This document shows positions 9,265-16,453 of a DNA stretch of 55,245 nucleotides, one piece after another. Origin of the DNA: an uncultured Lachnospiraceae bacterium. Its GTDB lineage: Bacteria > Bacillota > Clostridia > Lachnospirales > Lachnospiraceae. Position numbers and translations under genes: made by a program. Within the stretch, counting starts at the first letter, position 1. Every line of letters begins with the position of its first letter. The notes below the pieces were generated by a model. It was given only the letters and a program-made list of their open reading frames with translations. It was not told the DNA's origin and made no database searches. Location of the stretch: the NCBI GenBank assembly GCA_946615865.1, contig CAMOIJ010000012.1:1-55245 (forward strand), written 5' to 3'.

Positions 9265-9623
9265 CGAGCCCTTAGAGGTATCTCTAAGGGCTCTAATACA
9301 GCAATAGTAGGCAGGAGCCTTCCTGTCTGACCAAACCGAGCCCTTAGAGCTGCCTCCAAGGGCTCTAATACAGCAATAGTAGGCAGGAGCCTTCCTGTCT
9401 GACCAAACCGAGCCCTTAGAGCCATCTCTAAGGGCACTAATACAGCAATCAAGACCACGGTATCACCGTTTGACCAAACCGAGCCCTTAGAGCCACCTCT
9501 AAGGGCTCTAATGCAGCAATCAAAGCCACGGGTATCACCGTCTGACCAAACCGAGCCCTTAGAGCCACCTCTAAGGGCTCCATTACGGCAATCACCCCCA
9601 AAAAGGCTCACTAAACAAAAAGA
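9265..9623. repeat. tandem array of five 71-72 bp paired-hairpin repeats
   Basis: Unit starts are 9265, 9337, 9409, 9480 and 9552, giving spacings of 72, 72, 71 and 72. Each unit opens with a 12-bp stem, GAGCCCTTAGAG paired with CTCTAAGGGCTC around a 4-base loop (perfect in units 1, 4 and 5, one or two changes in units 2 and 3). Then come a conserved TAAT(A/G)CAGCAAT, a second smaller hairpin and a conserved TGACCAAAC. The second hairpin has two forms: an AGGA/TCCT-type stem in units 1-2 and an ACGG/CCGT-type stem in units 3-4. Unit 5 is truncated after its first hairpin. The array fills the 477-base gap between the convergent amidase and aspartate kinase genes. Its function is unknown. Confidence 0.9.
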
Positions 9624-9671
9624 AAAAGAGAGCGCCGTCTCTGCTGATAAATCAGCAGGCGCAGCGCTCTC
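9617..9671 (-). terminator. terminator of the aspartate kinase gene
   Basis: Two nested stems, GAGAGCGC/GCGCTCTC (9628-9635 with 9664-9671) and CTGCTGAT/ATCAGCAG (9641-9648 with 9651-9658). On the minus strand they are followed by a T-rich run (9617-9627). Confidence 0.8.
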
Positions 9672-9699
9672 GCTATTCGTGAATAAATTACATTAGAAT

Positions 9700-11025
9700 T
9701 TACAAACTCTGCCTGAATTCATAAATAGCCCGGATCGCGTCCTCGTAGCGCTCTTCGGGCACGCCGATCAGGAGGTTGAGTTTGCCGGCGCCCTGGTTGA
9801 TGGTGCTGATCTCGATCCCCTTTGAAGTGAGTTTCTCCAGAACACGCACGTTTGCGTCGCTCGATTCCGTTGCTTTCTCGCCGGTCACAGCGATCAGAGA
9901 CTGATTCTCGCGAAGGCCGATGAAATCGGGATGCAGTGTCTCGCGGATCTCTTCAAAGAGATCTTCCTTGCAATCATCCAGAAGGTCTTTGCGGATCACA
10001 AGCGTGATCGAGTCGATGCCGGTAAGGCAGTATTCGAAAGGCAGCGCGCGCTCTTTCAAAATATCGAGCATCAGCGCGCTGAATCCCGAGCCGTCACTGA
10101 CCATGACCTTTTCAATCTGGATCACGGACATTCCCTTGCGGCCGGAGACGCCGGTCACGGGGTTTTTGATAACGCCGGAAGGAAGGTGGCGAACGATCAT
10201 GGTGCCGGCGTCTTCCGGACGGTCCGTGTTGCGGATGTTGATCGGGATCTCGAGTTCTGAGGCTGAGAGAACCGCGTCTGAGTGGAGCACTGACGCGCCC
10301 ATATAAGAAAGAGTCCGAAGTTCCCGGTAACTCATGTAAGAGACGGTTTCGGGGTTCTCGACAATGCGGGGGTCTGCCGCGTAAAGCCCGGAGACGTCGG
10401 TCCAGTTCTCGTAGAGATCAGCGCCGACCGCGCAGGCCGCAAGGCTTCCTGTGATATCCGAGCCGCCGCGCTCGAAGGTATGGATCACGCCGCTCATGTC
10501 CGATCCGTAGAAACCGGCGATCACAGCGCGGTTCAGCGGCAGGAGAGAAGCGCACATGGTGCGCGATGTCATCGGACCGTTCAGGTGCCCGTCCTGGTCA
10601 AAACAGACGCACCATGCAGGATCTACGAAGGTAAAACCGAGATATTTGGCCACTATTTTGGCAGTCAGATATTCGCCGCGGCTGGCGGTGTAGTCCCGCA
10701 TCGGCTCAGTCCTGAGCGACTGTTCGAGGATCTCGAATTCCTCGTCGAGGGGAAAACTGATCCCAAGGCCGTTTATGATCTCGCGAAAACGCATTTTTAT
10801 CTGCCGCAGCTCAGCGGCAAAAGGCTCGCCGGCTTTCGCTTTCTCATACAGGTCAAGGAGAAGGTCTGTCACTTTAATATCATCGCTGAATCTTTTCCCC
10901 GGCGCAGAAACGACGATAAACCTTCTGGCCGGATCGCTCCGAACAATGTCGCTGATCTTGCGGACCTGGCCGGCGTCCGCGACTGAAGTGCCGCCGAACT
11001 TGGCGACAACTATGCGCTCCTTCAT
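9700..11025 (-). CDS. lysC: aspartate kinase (aspartokinase)
   Basis: Phosphorylates aspartate at the head of the lysine, threonine, methionine and diaminopimelate pathway. The 441-residue protein opens with VVAKFGGTSVADAG, the kinase nucleotide-binding motif. It continues with a region around GGSDITGSLAACAVGA and a WTDVSGLYAADPRIV segment diagnostic for aspartokinases, and it ends in two ACT-type regulatory repeats (one including the NINQGAGKLNLLIGV segment). The start at 11025 is chosen over one 33 bases upstream because GGAGGG precedes it at the right distance and the protein then begins MKERIVVAKFGG. It is a single-gene unit. No lysine riboswitch fits in the short leader before the upstream terminator at 11099. 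Confidence 0.93.
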   Translation of the reverse strand: MKERIVVAKFGGTSVADAGQVRKISDIVRSDPARRFIVVSAPGKRFSDDIKVTDLLLDLYEKAKAGEPFAAELRQIKMRFREIINGLGISFPLDEEFEILEQSLRTEPMRDYTASRGEYLTAKIVAKYLGFTFVDPAWCVCFDQDGHLNGPMTSRTMCASLLPLNRAVIAGFYGSDMSGVIHTFERGGSDITGSLAACAVGADLYENWTDVSGLYAADPRIVENPETVSYMSYRELRTLSYMGASVLHSDAVLSASELEIPINIRNTDRPEDAGTMIVRHLPSGVIKNPVTGVSGRKGMSVIQIEKVMVSDGSGFSALMLDILKERALPFEYCLTGIDSITLVIRKDLLDDCKEDLFEEIRETLHPDFIGLRENQSLIAVTGEKATESSDANVRVLEKLTSKGIEISTINQGAGKLNLLIGVPEERYEDAIRAIYEFRQSL

Positions 11026-11098
11026 GATGATCCCTCCATGAAATAGAATATGAGGCAATTATAACATGAACAAACGGCCTTCGGGGGCGATATGCAGT

Positions 11099-11131
11099 AA
11101 AAAAGAGGGTACTGCGAAGCGCAGCACCCTC
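11099..11131 (-). terminator. terminator of the amino acid ABC operon
   Basis: GAGGGT and CTGCG arms separated by one mismatch (11105-11116 with 11120-11131), with the T-run on the minus strand at 11099-11104. Confidence 0.88.
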
Positions 11132-11145
11132 TGAGGTCAAAAGCC

Positions 11146-12021
11146 TTATTTATTCTCTGTGATATCCATTCCGAAGTACTTGTTGGAGATCGCGGCCAGT
11201 GTGCCGTCTTCTCTCAGTTCTTTCAGTGCGTCGTTGATCGCGGCGCGAAGAGACTCGGAAGAATCTCCGTAGGGCATGATCATGCCGACCTGTTCGACTT
11301 CGGGATCATAGGCGGCGATCTTGATATTTGCGTCAGGCTGCTCTTTCATGTAGTCGTTGATGGACACTTCCGCATTGAGAGTCGCATCGGCATTGCCTGC
11401 CAGCACCTCATCGATTGTTGCTGCGAGGGCTTCCACGTCCTTGACGGTAGCACCGTATTTTTCAGCGGTCAGCTGGTAGGTACTGTTGGCGGAGTTGCAG
11501 GTCGTCTTTCCTGCGAGGTCCTCCATCGACTTGATTTCCTCATTGTCGCCGCGCACGACCAGTACCGTTCTGTTGAATGCATAGAAATCGCTGTAATAGT
11601 ATGCCTGCGCCCGTTCGTCCGTATAGCCGACACCGTTTGCCATGACATCATAGCGGCCCGACTGCACGCCTCCGAGGAGGCCGCTCCACTCGCCGGTCAC
11701 ATATTCCGGTGTGACGCCGAGTTTCTCTGCCACAGCGCCTGAAACCTCGACCTCAAAGCCGACGAGATTGCCGCTCTCATCCTCATAAGTCCACGGAGCC
11801 CAGTTGCCCTCCATGGCGATCACGAGCTTTCCTTTTTTCTGTATTTTGGCCAAAAGATCGTCACCGGAGGTTTCTGCAGCTACAGTAGTCTCTGCAGCCG
11901 GTTCTGTGTTTTCCTCCTTCGCGGGGGTACCGGAACCGGATCCTCCGCATCCTGCCAGTACGGAAGCTGCCAGCGCGCCGGCGAGCAGAAGTTTAAGCCA
12001 TTTCTTTACACTTTTTTTCAC
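11146..12021 (-). CDS. polar amino acid ABC transporter, substrate-binding lipoprotein
   Basis: The extracellular receptor of a family-3 amino acid importer. The lipobox is VLAGC near residue 25. The solute-binding fold begins LVIAMEGNWAPWTYEDESG and includes GRYDVMANGVGYTDER. The start is taken as GTG at 12021, where AGGAGG lies 7 bases upstream and the protein begins (M)KKSVKKWLKLLLAG; an upstream in-frame ATG at 12060 lacks a binding site. It is the last gene of the permease-ATPase-receptor order, 81 bases after the ATPase. The overall type is like cystine or general polar amino acid receptors, but the exact ligand cannot be read. Confidence 0.9.
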   Translation of the reverse strand: MKKSVKKWLKLLLAGALAASVLAGCGGSGSGTPAKEENTEPAAETTVAAETSGDDLLAKIQKKGKLVIAMEGNWAPWTYEDESGNLVGFEVEVSGAVAEKLGVTPEYVTGEWSGLLGGVQSGRYDVMANGVGYTDERAQAYYYSDFYAFNRTVLVVRGDNEEIKSMEDLAGKTTCNSANSTYQLTAEKYGATVKDVEALAATIDEVLAGNADATLNAEVSINDYMKEQPDANIKIAAYDPEVEQVGMIMPYGDSSESLRAAINDALKELREDGTLAAISNKYFGMDITENK

Positions 12022-12102
12022 GTGTAATCCTCCTTCTTTTTGAATAGTAGATATCGTCATTTATGTAAATAATACTTGAGTTCTTTACCGGGTCAGAACA
12101 TC

Positions 12103-12846
12103 TCACGCGTCATGCTGCGTGCGGATGTTCTTTAAGAATTCCCTTGTCCGCTGCTCCCTGGGGTCAGCGAAGAATTCCTTCGAAGGTCCCTGTTCCACAA
12201 TGCTGCCGTTTTCCATGAAGATGACACGACTGGAGACATTCTCCGCGAAGCTGAGCTCATGTGTGACCACAAGCATGGTCATCCCATCCTCTGCCAGCTG
12301 CCTCATGACGGTTAGTACCTCGCCGATCAGTTCGGGATCGAGCGCTGAAGTCGGCTCGTCAAAATAGATGATCTCCGGGTTTGTCGCCAATGCTCTTGCG
12401 ATCGCGACACGCTGCTGCTGTCCGCCGGAGAGCTGGATGGGGTAGTAGTCTGCGCGGTCCGACAGGCCGACCTTGTCAAGCATTTCCATACCGATCCAGC
12501 GCGCCTTTTCTTTGTCCATCTTTCTTGCGGATGTAAGGCCGAGTGTCACATTGCCGAGCGCCGTCAGATTTGCAAAAAGGTTGTAGTTCTGGAATACAAA
12601 CGCCGTTTTCTTACGGATCGCAGCGATATCTGCTCTGTGCATATGACCGAGATCGTATGTCTCATCGTCGAATACCATTGTTCCGGAATCGGACTTCTCC
12701 AGGAAATTGATACAGCGCAGAAGAGTGGTCTTGCCGCTCCCGCTGGGACCGAGGATCGCGATCACATCGCCCTTTTCCACTGTAAGATCAATACCTTTGA
12801 GCACTGTATTTGCTCCAAATGATTTCCTTAGTTCTCTGATCTCCAT
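12103..12846 (-). CDS. polar amino acid ABC transporter, ATP-binding protein
   Basis: The cytosolic ATPase of the importer, 247 residues. Walker A is GPSGSGKTT, the Q-loop is FVFQNYNLF, the signature is LSGGQQQRVAIARAL, Walker B is IIYFDEPTSALDP, and the switch histidine is in VVTHEL. This is the GlnQ/TcyC type. The start at 12846 is chosen because a GTG 12 bases earlier would overlap the permease stop and lacks a binding site. The gene lies 8 bases after the permease stop, so the two are co-transcribed. Confidence 0.94.
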   Translation of the reverse strand: MEIRELRKSFGANTVLKGIDLTVEKGDVIAILGPSGSGKTTLLRCINFLEKSDSGTMVFDDETYDLGHMHRADIAAIRKKTAFVFQNYNLFANLTALGNVTLGLTSARKMDKEKARWIGMEMLDKVGLSDRADYYPIQLSGGQQQRVAIARALATNPEIIYFDEPTSALDPELIGEVLTVMRQLAEDGMTMLVVTHELSFAENVSSRVIFMENGSIVEQGPSKEFFADPREQRTREFLKNIRTQHDA

Positions 12847-12854
12847 AGATTTCC

Positions 12855-13547
12855 TCACTCCTGTGTGCGCACTTCGGTCTCCCTGCTGTTATAAGCGCTG
12901 AGTCTCTTTTCAAAATAGCGCTGCACGAAAGTCAGGATCGTCGAGAAGAAAAGATAGATCAGTGCCACTTCACAGTAGAGCCAGAGCGGCTCGTAAGTGC
13001 GGCCTACTATTTTTTGCGCCGCCATGAACATATCCGCGACTGTGATCTCCGCCACAAGGGAAGTATCCTTGAGCATCGCGATCACTGAGTTAGAGAGGGG
13101 AGGGAAAGCTGTGCGCAAAGCCTGCGGGATCACAACATGCTGCATGATCTGCAGATAATTCATTCCGACACAATAGCCGGCTTCCATCTGACCCTCCGGC
13201 ACTGCCTCCAGCGCAGAGCGCATGATCTCTGCGCAGTAAGCGCCCTCATTGAGGGAAAACACGACCACAGCGCAAAGAAATGAGTTCAGTACGATCCCGA
13301 TCTTGGGTAATCCGAAGTAAGCCAGATACAGCTGCACCAGAAGCGGTGTGCCTCTGAAGATCCAGATATAGAGTCTGGATAATTGACGGAGCACCGGAAC
13401 CTTGGCGTATTGCACCAAAGCCATGAACATAGCGATAATCATGGCAAACGAAAAGCCGAGCACGGTCAGCGGAATTGTGACCTTGATGCTCGCCAGCATG
13501 ATCTTGACGAAACCTTCGACAAGAATATTCCATATTCGTTCCGACAT
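12855..13547 (-). CDS. polar amino acid ABC transporter, permease
   Basis: The membrane subunit of the importer, 230 residues, with several hydrophobic spans. The HisM/GlnP family motifs are visible: WIFRGTPLLVQLYLAYFGLP in the first half, and the cytoplasmic EAA loop EAVPEGQMEAGYCVGMNYLQ, which contacts the ATPase. It is the first gene of the minus-strand operon, and AGGAG precedes its ATG. The 217-base intergenic stretch upstream is shared with the divergent PHP phosphatase. Confidence 0.92.
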   Translation of the reverse strand: MSERIWNILVEGFVKIMLASIKVTIPLTVLGFSFAMIIAMFMALVQYAKVPVLRQLSRLYIWIFRGTPLLVQLYLAYFGLPKIGIVLNSFLCAVVVFSLNEGAYCAEIMRSALEAVPEGQMEAGYCVGMNYLQIMQHVVIPQALRTAFPPLSNSVIAMLKDTSLVAEITVADMFMAAQKIVGRTYEPLWLYCEVALIYLFFSTILTFVQRYFEKRLSAYNSRETEVRTQE

Positions 13548-13718
13548 TAAACTAAAATCTCCTTCACATAGCAGAATATAAAACAGTATCTGCCAGTTTT
13601 TTGTATCTTATCATAGCTGGCAAAAGGAGACAATAGACGGAACGACCGCAAAAATGGACGTACCGGAGTTCCCGGAGCTTGAAAACCCTGTAATTACTCT
13701 TTTGGATAAGGTAAAATA

Positions 13719-13747
13719 TTGATCAGCAAATCAAAATATCTGATCAA
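13719..13747. promoter_or_regulatory. inverted repeat upstream of the PHP phosphatase
   Basis: TTGATCA (13719-13725) and TGATCAA (13741-13747) are perfect 7-base arms around 15 AT-rich bases, just before the start at 13765. It could be an operator; this is only a symmetry argument. The rest of 13548-13764 shows no other clear element. Confidence 0.3.
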
Positions 13748-13764
13748 AAAAGGGGCAGAATATT

Positions 13765-14616
13765 ATGCTTACAGATTATCACGTTCATACTAAATACAGT
13801 GACGATTCCGAGTATCCGATGGAGGAGGTCGTCAGAGACGCGATCGTGCTCGGATTGTCTGAGATCTGCTTCACGGATCATGTAGATTACGGTATTAAAC
13901 GGGACTGGGATGATCCGAGGGGAGTGGAATACCGGCGCGGAGGACCGGGAGAACCCGAGAGGATGCCCGTTGTGAATGTAAACTATCCCGAGTATGCCGC
14001 CGAGTTCGGAAGACTGAAGGAGAAGTATAAGGATCAGATCACCCTTAAAATGGGGATGGAATTCGGTATGCAGACGCATACGATCCCGCAGTATGAGAAA
14101 CTGTTCTCCTCATATCCCTTTGACTTTATCATCCTGTCCGTGCATCAGGTGGAGGACAAGGAGTTCTGGACACAGGATTTCCAGAGGGGACGGACCCAGG
14201 AAGAGTATAACCTTCGCTACTATGAGGAAATACTGGAATTGGTTCGGCGCTATCACAATTACAGCGTTCTCGGTCACCTGGACCTGATTTCCCGATACGA
14301 CAAGGCGGGGTACTTCCCGTTCGAAAAGATCCGTCCCATTGTTGCGGAAATCCTGAAAACGGTCATTGCTGACGGAAAAGGCATTGAGATCAATACTTCC
14401 AGTCATCGCTATGGACTGCGCGACCTGACGCCTTCAAGGGATATCCTGCGGCTGTACCGTGATCTTGGCGGCGAAGTGATCACCATCGGGAGCGACAGTC
14501 ACAAGAAAGAACATCTTGGAGCGTTTGTCCGCGAGACGATGGACGAGATGAAGGCGCTCGGATTTAATGCACTCTATACTTTTGACGAAATGGTCCCTGC
14601 TCCGCATTACTTGTAA
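13765..14616 (+). CDS. hisK: histidinol-phosphatase, PHP family (HisJ/HisK type)
   Basis: A 283-residue PHP-domain phosphoesterase. DYHVHTKYSDDSEYPMEE supplies the HxH metal ligands (His6, His8), FTDHVDYG the next histidine, KMGMEFGM a metal-binding glutamate, LSVHQV another histidine, and IGSDSHKKEHLG the closing Asp and His. The strand pattern matches histidinol-phosphatases of Firmicutes, which dephosphorylate histidinol phosphate. No other his gene is nearby, so the role is taken from the family. GGGG stands before the ATG. Confidence 0.82.
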   Translation: MLTDYHVHTKYSDDSEYPMEEVVRDAIVLGLSEICFTDHVDYGIKRDWDDPRGVEYRRGGPGEPERMPVVNVNYPEYAAEFGRLKEKYKDQITLKMGMEFGMQTHTIPQYEKLFSSYPFDFIILSVHQVEDKEFWTQDFQRGRTQEEYNLRYYEEILELVRRYHNYSVLGHLDLISRYDKAGYFPFEKIRPIVAEILKTVIADGKGIEINTSSHRYGLRDLTPSRDILRLYRDLGGEVITIGSDSHKKEHLGAFVRETMDEMKALGFNALYTFDEMVPAPHYL

Positions 14617-14662
14617 ACGTCACGGGAGATAAAAAATACAAAGATTCACAAGGAGGAAAGAC

Positions 14663-14860
14663 ATGGCAACAGTAGATGAACTTGTAAAGCAGTATGAAAC
14701 AGACGAGAAACTTCAGAAGGAAGTGGCCGATATCGTGGCGGACGGCAAGATCACGATCATGGAGTTCATGCATTTCGCAAGAAAGCACAACGTGAAAGTC
14801 TCACTGGAAGACCTTCCCAAGTATACCGAGCAGGCAAGAAAACTTGGCTTCATCAAGTAA
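14663..14860 (+). CDS. small acidic helical protein, faint Nif11-leader resemblance
   Basis: 65 residues, with AGGAGG 8 bases before the ATG, so it is very likely expressed. The order (DEKLQKEVADI, then ITIMEFMHFARKHNVKV, then SLEDL) loosely follows the Nif11 leader domain pattern of an N-terminal helix, a helix ending AKEAG and an F/VxxEDL end. There is no Gly-Gly cleavage site and no Cys/Ser/Thr-rich core, so it is not itself a recognisable precursor peptide. Its stop overlaps the next possible start by one base, suggesting co-transcription with the sugar isomerase. Function unknown. Confidence 0.65.
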   Translation: MATVDELVKQYETDEKLQKEVADIVADGKITIMEFMHFARKHNVKVSLEDLPKYTEQARKLGFIK

Positions 14861-14877
14861 TGGGGATTTGTGACGCT

Positions 14878-15675
14878 ATGAGTAATATAGGAAAAGATAT
14901 GGCATTCTATCCCGGTTTTGACCTGAGAGCGACAAAGGAACCTTTCGGCTTCAAATACGGCAAGGATGTCTTCGGACCGGAGCCTGAGATCAGGAGGCTT
15001 GACGATATCAGAGCATCCCTTTCAGATCCATTGAGCGAAGGTCCGGACGAGGTATATGCGATCGTGATGGATGTGGGGATGAAGGCTGACAGAGAGGAGA
15101 TCGTAAAGAGAAATCTTCTTTTTGGCGCGGTGACTTATGCGGCCGGCCTGATCGGCAAGGAACCGGTCCGGTCCCAGGGACATATGCACGCGGTGAGCGC
15201 CTCTTGCGGTGCTTCAACGCCGGAAGTATACGAGATCTGGGACGGGGAAGCAGTGATCTATATGCAGGAATCAGCTTCAGATAACCCGGGAAAATGCTAT
15301 GCGGTTTACGCGCACCCCGGTGACGTTGTCATCGTACCTCCCGGATGTGTCCACGCCGCGATCAATGCGGGAGTCAGTCAGAACATGAGCTTCGGCGCCT
15401 GGTGCGTGCGGGACTACGGTTTTGACTACGGAGAGGTGAGAAGACACAGGGGAATAGCTTTTTACCCCTATGTGGAAGACGGAACCCTGAAATGGCGCAG
15501 GAATCCTGCCTATGAAGGGGGAGAGCTCATTATCAAAGAAGCGCGGACCTGGGAAGATTTCTCTTTGGAAGCAGGAGTACCGGTCTACACGCAGTTTCAG
15601 AAAGACAAAGACAGGTTTTTGTTTGTCGCGGACCCCGTGCGCTGTCAGGAATTGTGGGAGGGCTTTGCACCGTGA
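14878..15675 (+). CDS. glucose-6-phosphate isomerase, cupin (archaeal) type
   Basis: Interconverts glucose 6-phosphate and fructose 6-phosphate using a metal-dependent cupin barrel, unrelated to the common Pgi fold. All four metal ligands known from Pyrococcus PGI have counterparts: QGHMHAV supplies His102 and His104, TPEVYEI supplies Glu116, and PPGCVHAAINAG supplies His159. HPGDVVIVPP matches the second cupin motif. At 265 residues it is longer than the roughly 190 of archaeal enzymes, owing to N- and C-terminal extensions. An in-frame ATG at 14860 overlaps the previous stop (translational coupling possible); 14878 is preferred because GGGGA lies 10 bases upstream. Confidence 0.85.
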   Translation: MSNIGKDMAFYPGFDLRATKEPFGFKYGKDVFGPEPEIRRLDDIRASLSDPLSEGPDEVYAIVMDVGMKADREEIVKRNLLFGAVTYAAGLIGKEPVRSQGHMHAVSASCGASTPEVYEIWDGEAVIYMQESASDNPGKCYAVYAHPGDVVIVPPGCVHAAINAGVSQNMSFGAWCVRDYGFDYGEVRRHRGIAFYPYVEDGTLKWRRNPAYEGGELIIKEARTWEDFSLEAGVPVYTQFQKDKDRFLFVADPVRCQELWEGFAP

Positions 15676-15779
15676 TTAACAGTTCCAAGACAATTATTAA
15701 GTAGATTTGACAGATGGATGAGCAGAATTCGGACGTCCTGTATAAGACGGAGGAGGCGCTCGACGAGGCCGCGTGAGTC

Positions 15780-15809
15780 TTCACAGAGGTATCTGATTTG
15801 TTGTATAAT
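15780..15809 (+). promoter_or_regulatory. promoter of the unknown/DACNV-like operon
   Basis: TTCACA (15780-15785), an 18-base spacer and a perfect TATAAT (15804-15809). The transcript would have a leader of about 70 bases containing CCCCATAAGTCGTATG at 15835-15850. Confidence 0.55.
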
Positions 15810-15885
15810 TTAAGGACAGGCAGAAAGCACATTACCCCATAAGTCGTATGCCGCTGTTTTGAGCTCACCACATGAGGAGGAAGGT

Positions 15886-16452
15886 ATGATCGATATAGCG
15901 AATGTTAAGGAAATTGCTGCCAGTGATGCGATTGCTGATATGCTCAGGAAATACAAATTTGTCACGGGCGCGCTGTTTAATACAGATGTGTCGGATGACT
16001 ACACTTTTCAGGACGCATACTGCGACCTTTACTGGCTTAACGACGGATACTCGGAAAAGTTCATAACTAAGTTCTTCTATTTGCTGGAAGAGATGAAGAG
16101 TATGAGCAATATATCCTTCAGGGAGGCTTTTGAAAAGCTGATGGAGGTCGAGAACGAAAACGTCATGACAGCGGCGAGTATCCTTGTGCATACGATCAAT
16201 CCCAGGTTTGCCATCTGGGACGAGAAACTGGCGAAGGAGTTCTTTAAACTTGAGATTCCGCAAAAAGGCGACTCGGTAGAGAGATTCTGCAAGCGGTATG
16301 AGGATTTCTCTGATATGTTTTACGCTTACACGAACTCCCCGGATGGAGACAAGATGGTCAAGGCATTTGACGAGAGGTTCCCCAGCGCGGAGATTCCGGA
16401 TGTGATCAAGGTTGGCTTTATAATCTGCCGGATGGAGGATCTCGAGAACTAA
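15886..16452 (+). CDS. conserved hypothetical protein, operon partner of the DACNV-like protein
   Basis: 188 residues, mostly helical, soluble, with no signal. The segment ILVHTINPRFAIWDEKLAKEFF resembles the INPxxFxIWDxxV motif of several uncharacterised helical families with a DNA-glycosylase-like (HhH) arrangement, but I cannot assign a family or activity. GAGGAGGA stands directly before the ATG at 15886. An in-frame TTG 27 bases earlier is rejected. Only one base separates its stop from the next start, so it is co-translated with the nucleotide-sensor-like protein. Confidence 0.7.
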   Translation: MIDIANVKEIAASDAIADMLRKYKFVTGALFNTDVSDDYTFQDAYCDLYWLNDGYSEKFITKFFYLLEEMKSMSNISFREAFEKLMEVENENVMTAASILVHTINPRFAIWDEKLAKEFFKLEIPQKGDSVERFCKRYEDFSDMFYAYTNSPDGDKMVKAFDERFPSAEIPDVIKVGFIICRMEDLEN

Positions 16453-16453
16453 A

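Noticed and set aside
9265-9623. CRISPR array
   Set aside because: Units are near-identical over the whole 72 bases; there are no unique spacers, and no cas gene is seen in the window.
11026-11098. Lysine riboswitch before aspartate kinase
   Set aside because: Only about 73 bases lie between the chosen start and the upstream terminator, too short for the roughly 170-base aptamer, and no motif is seen.
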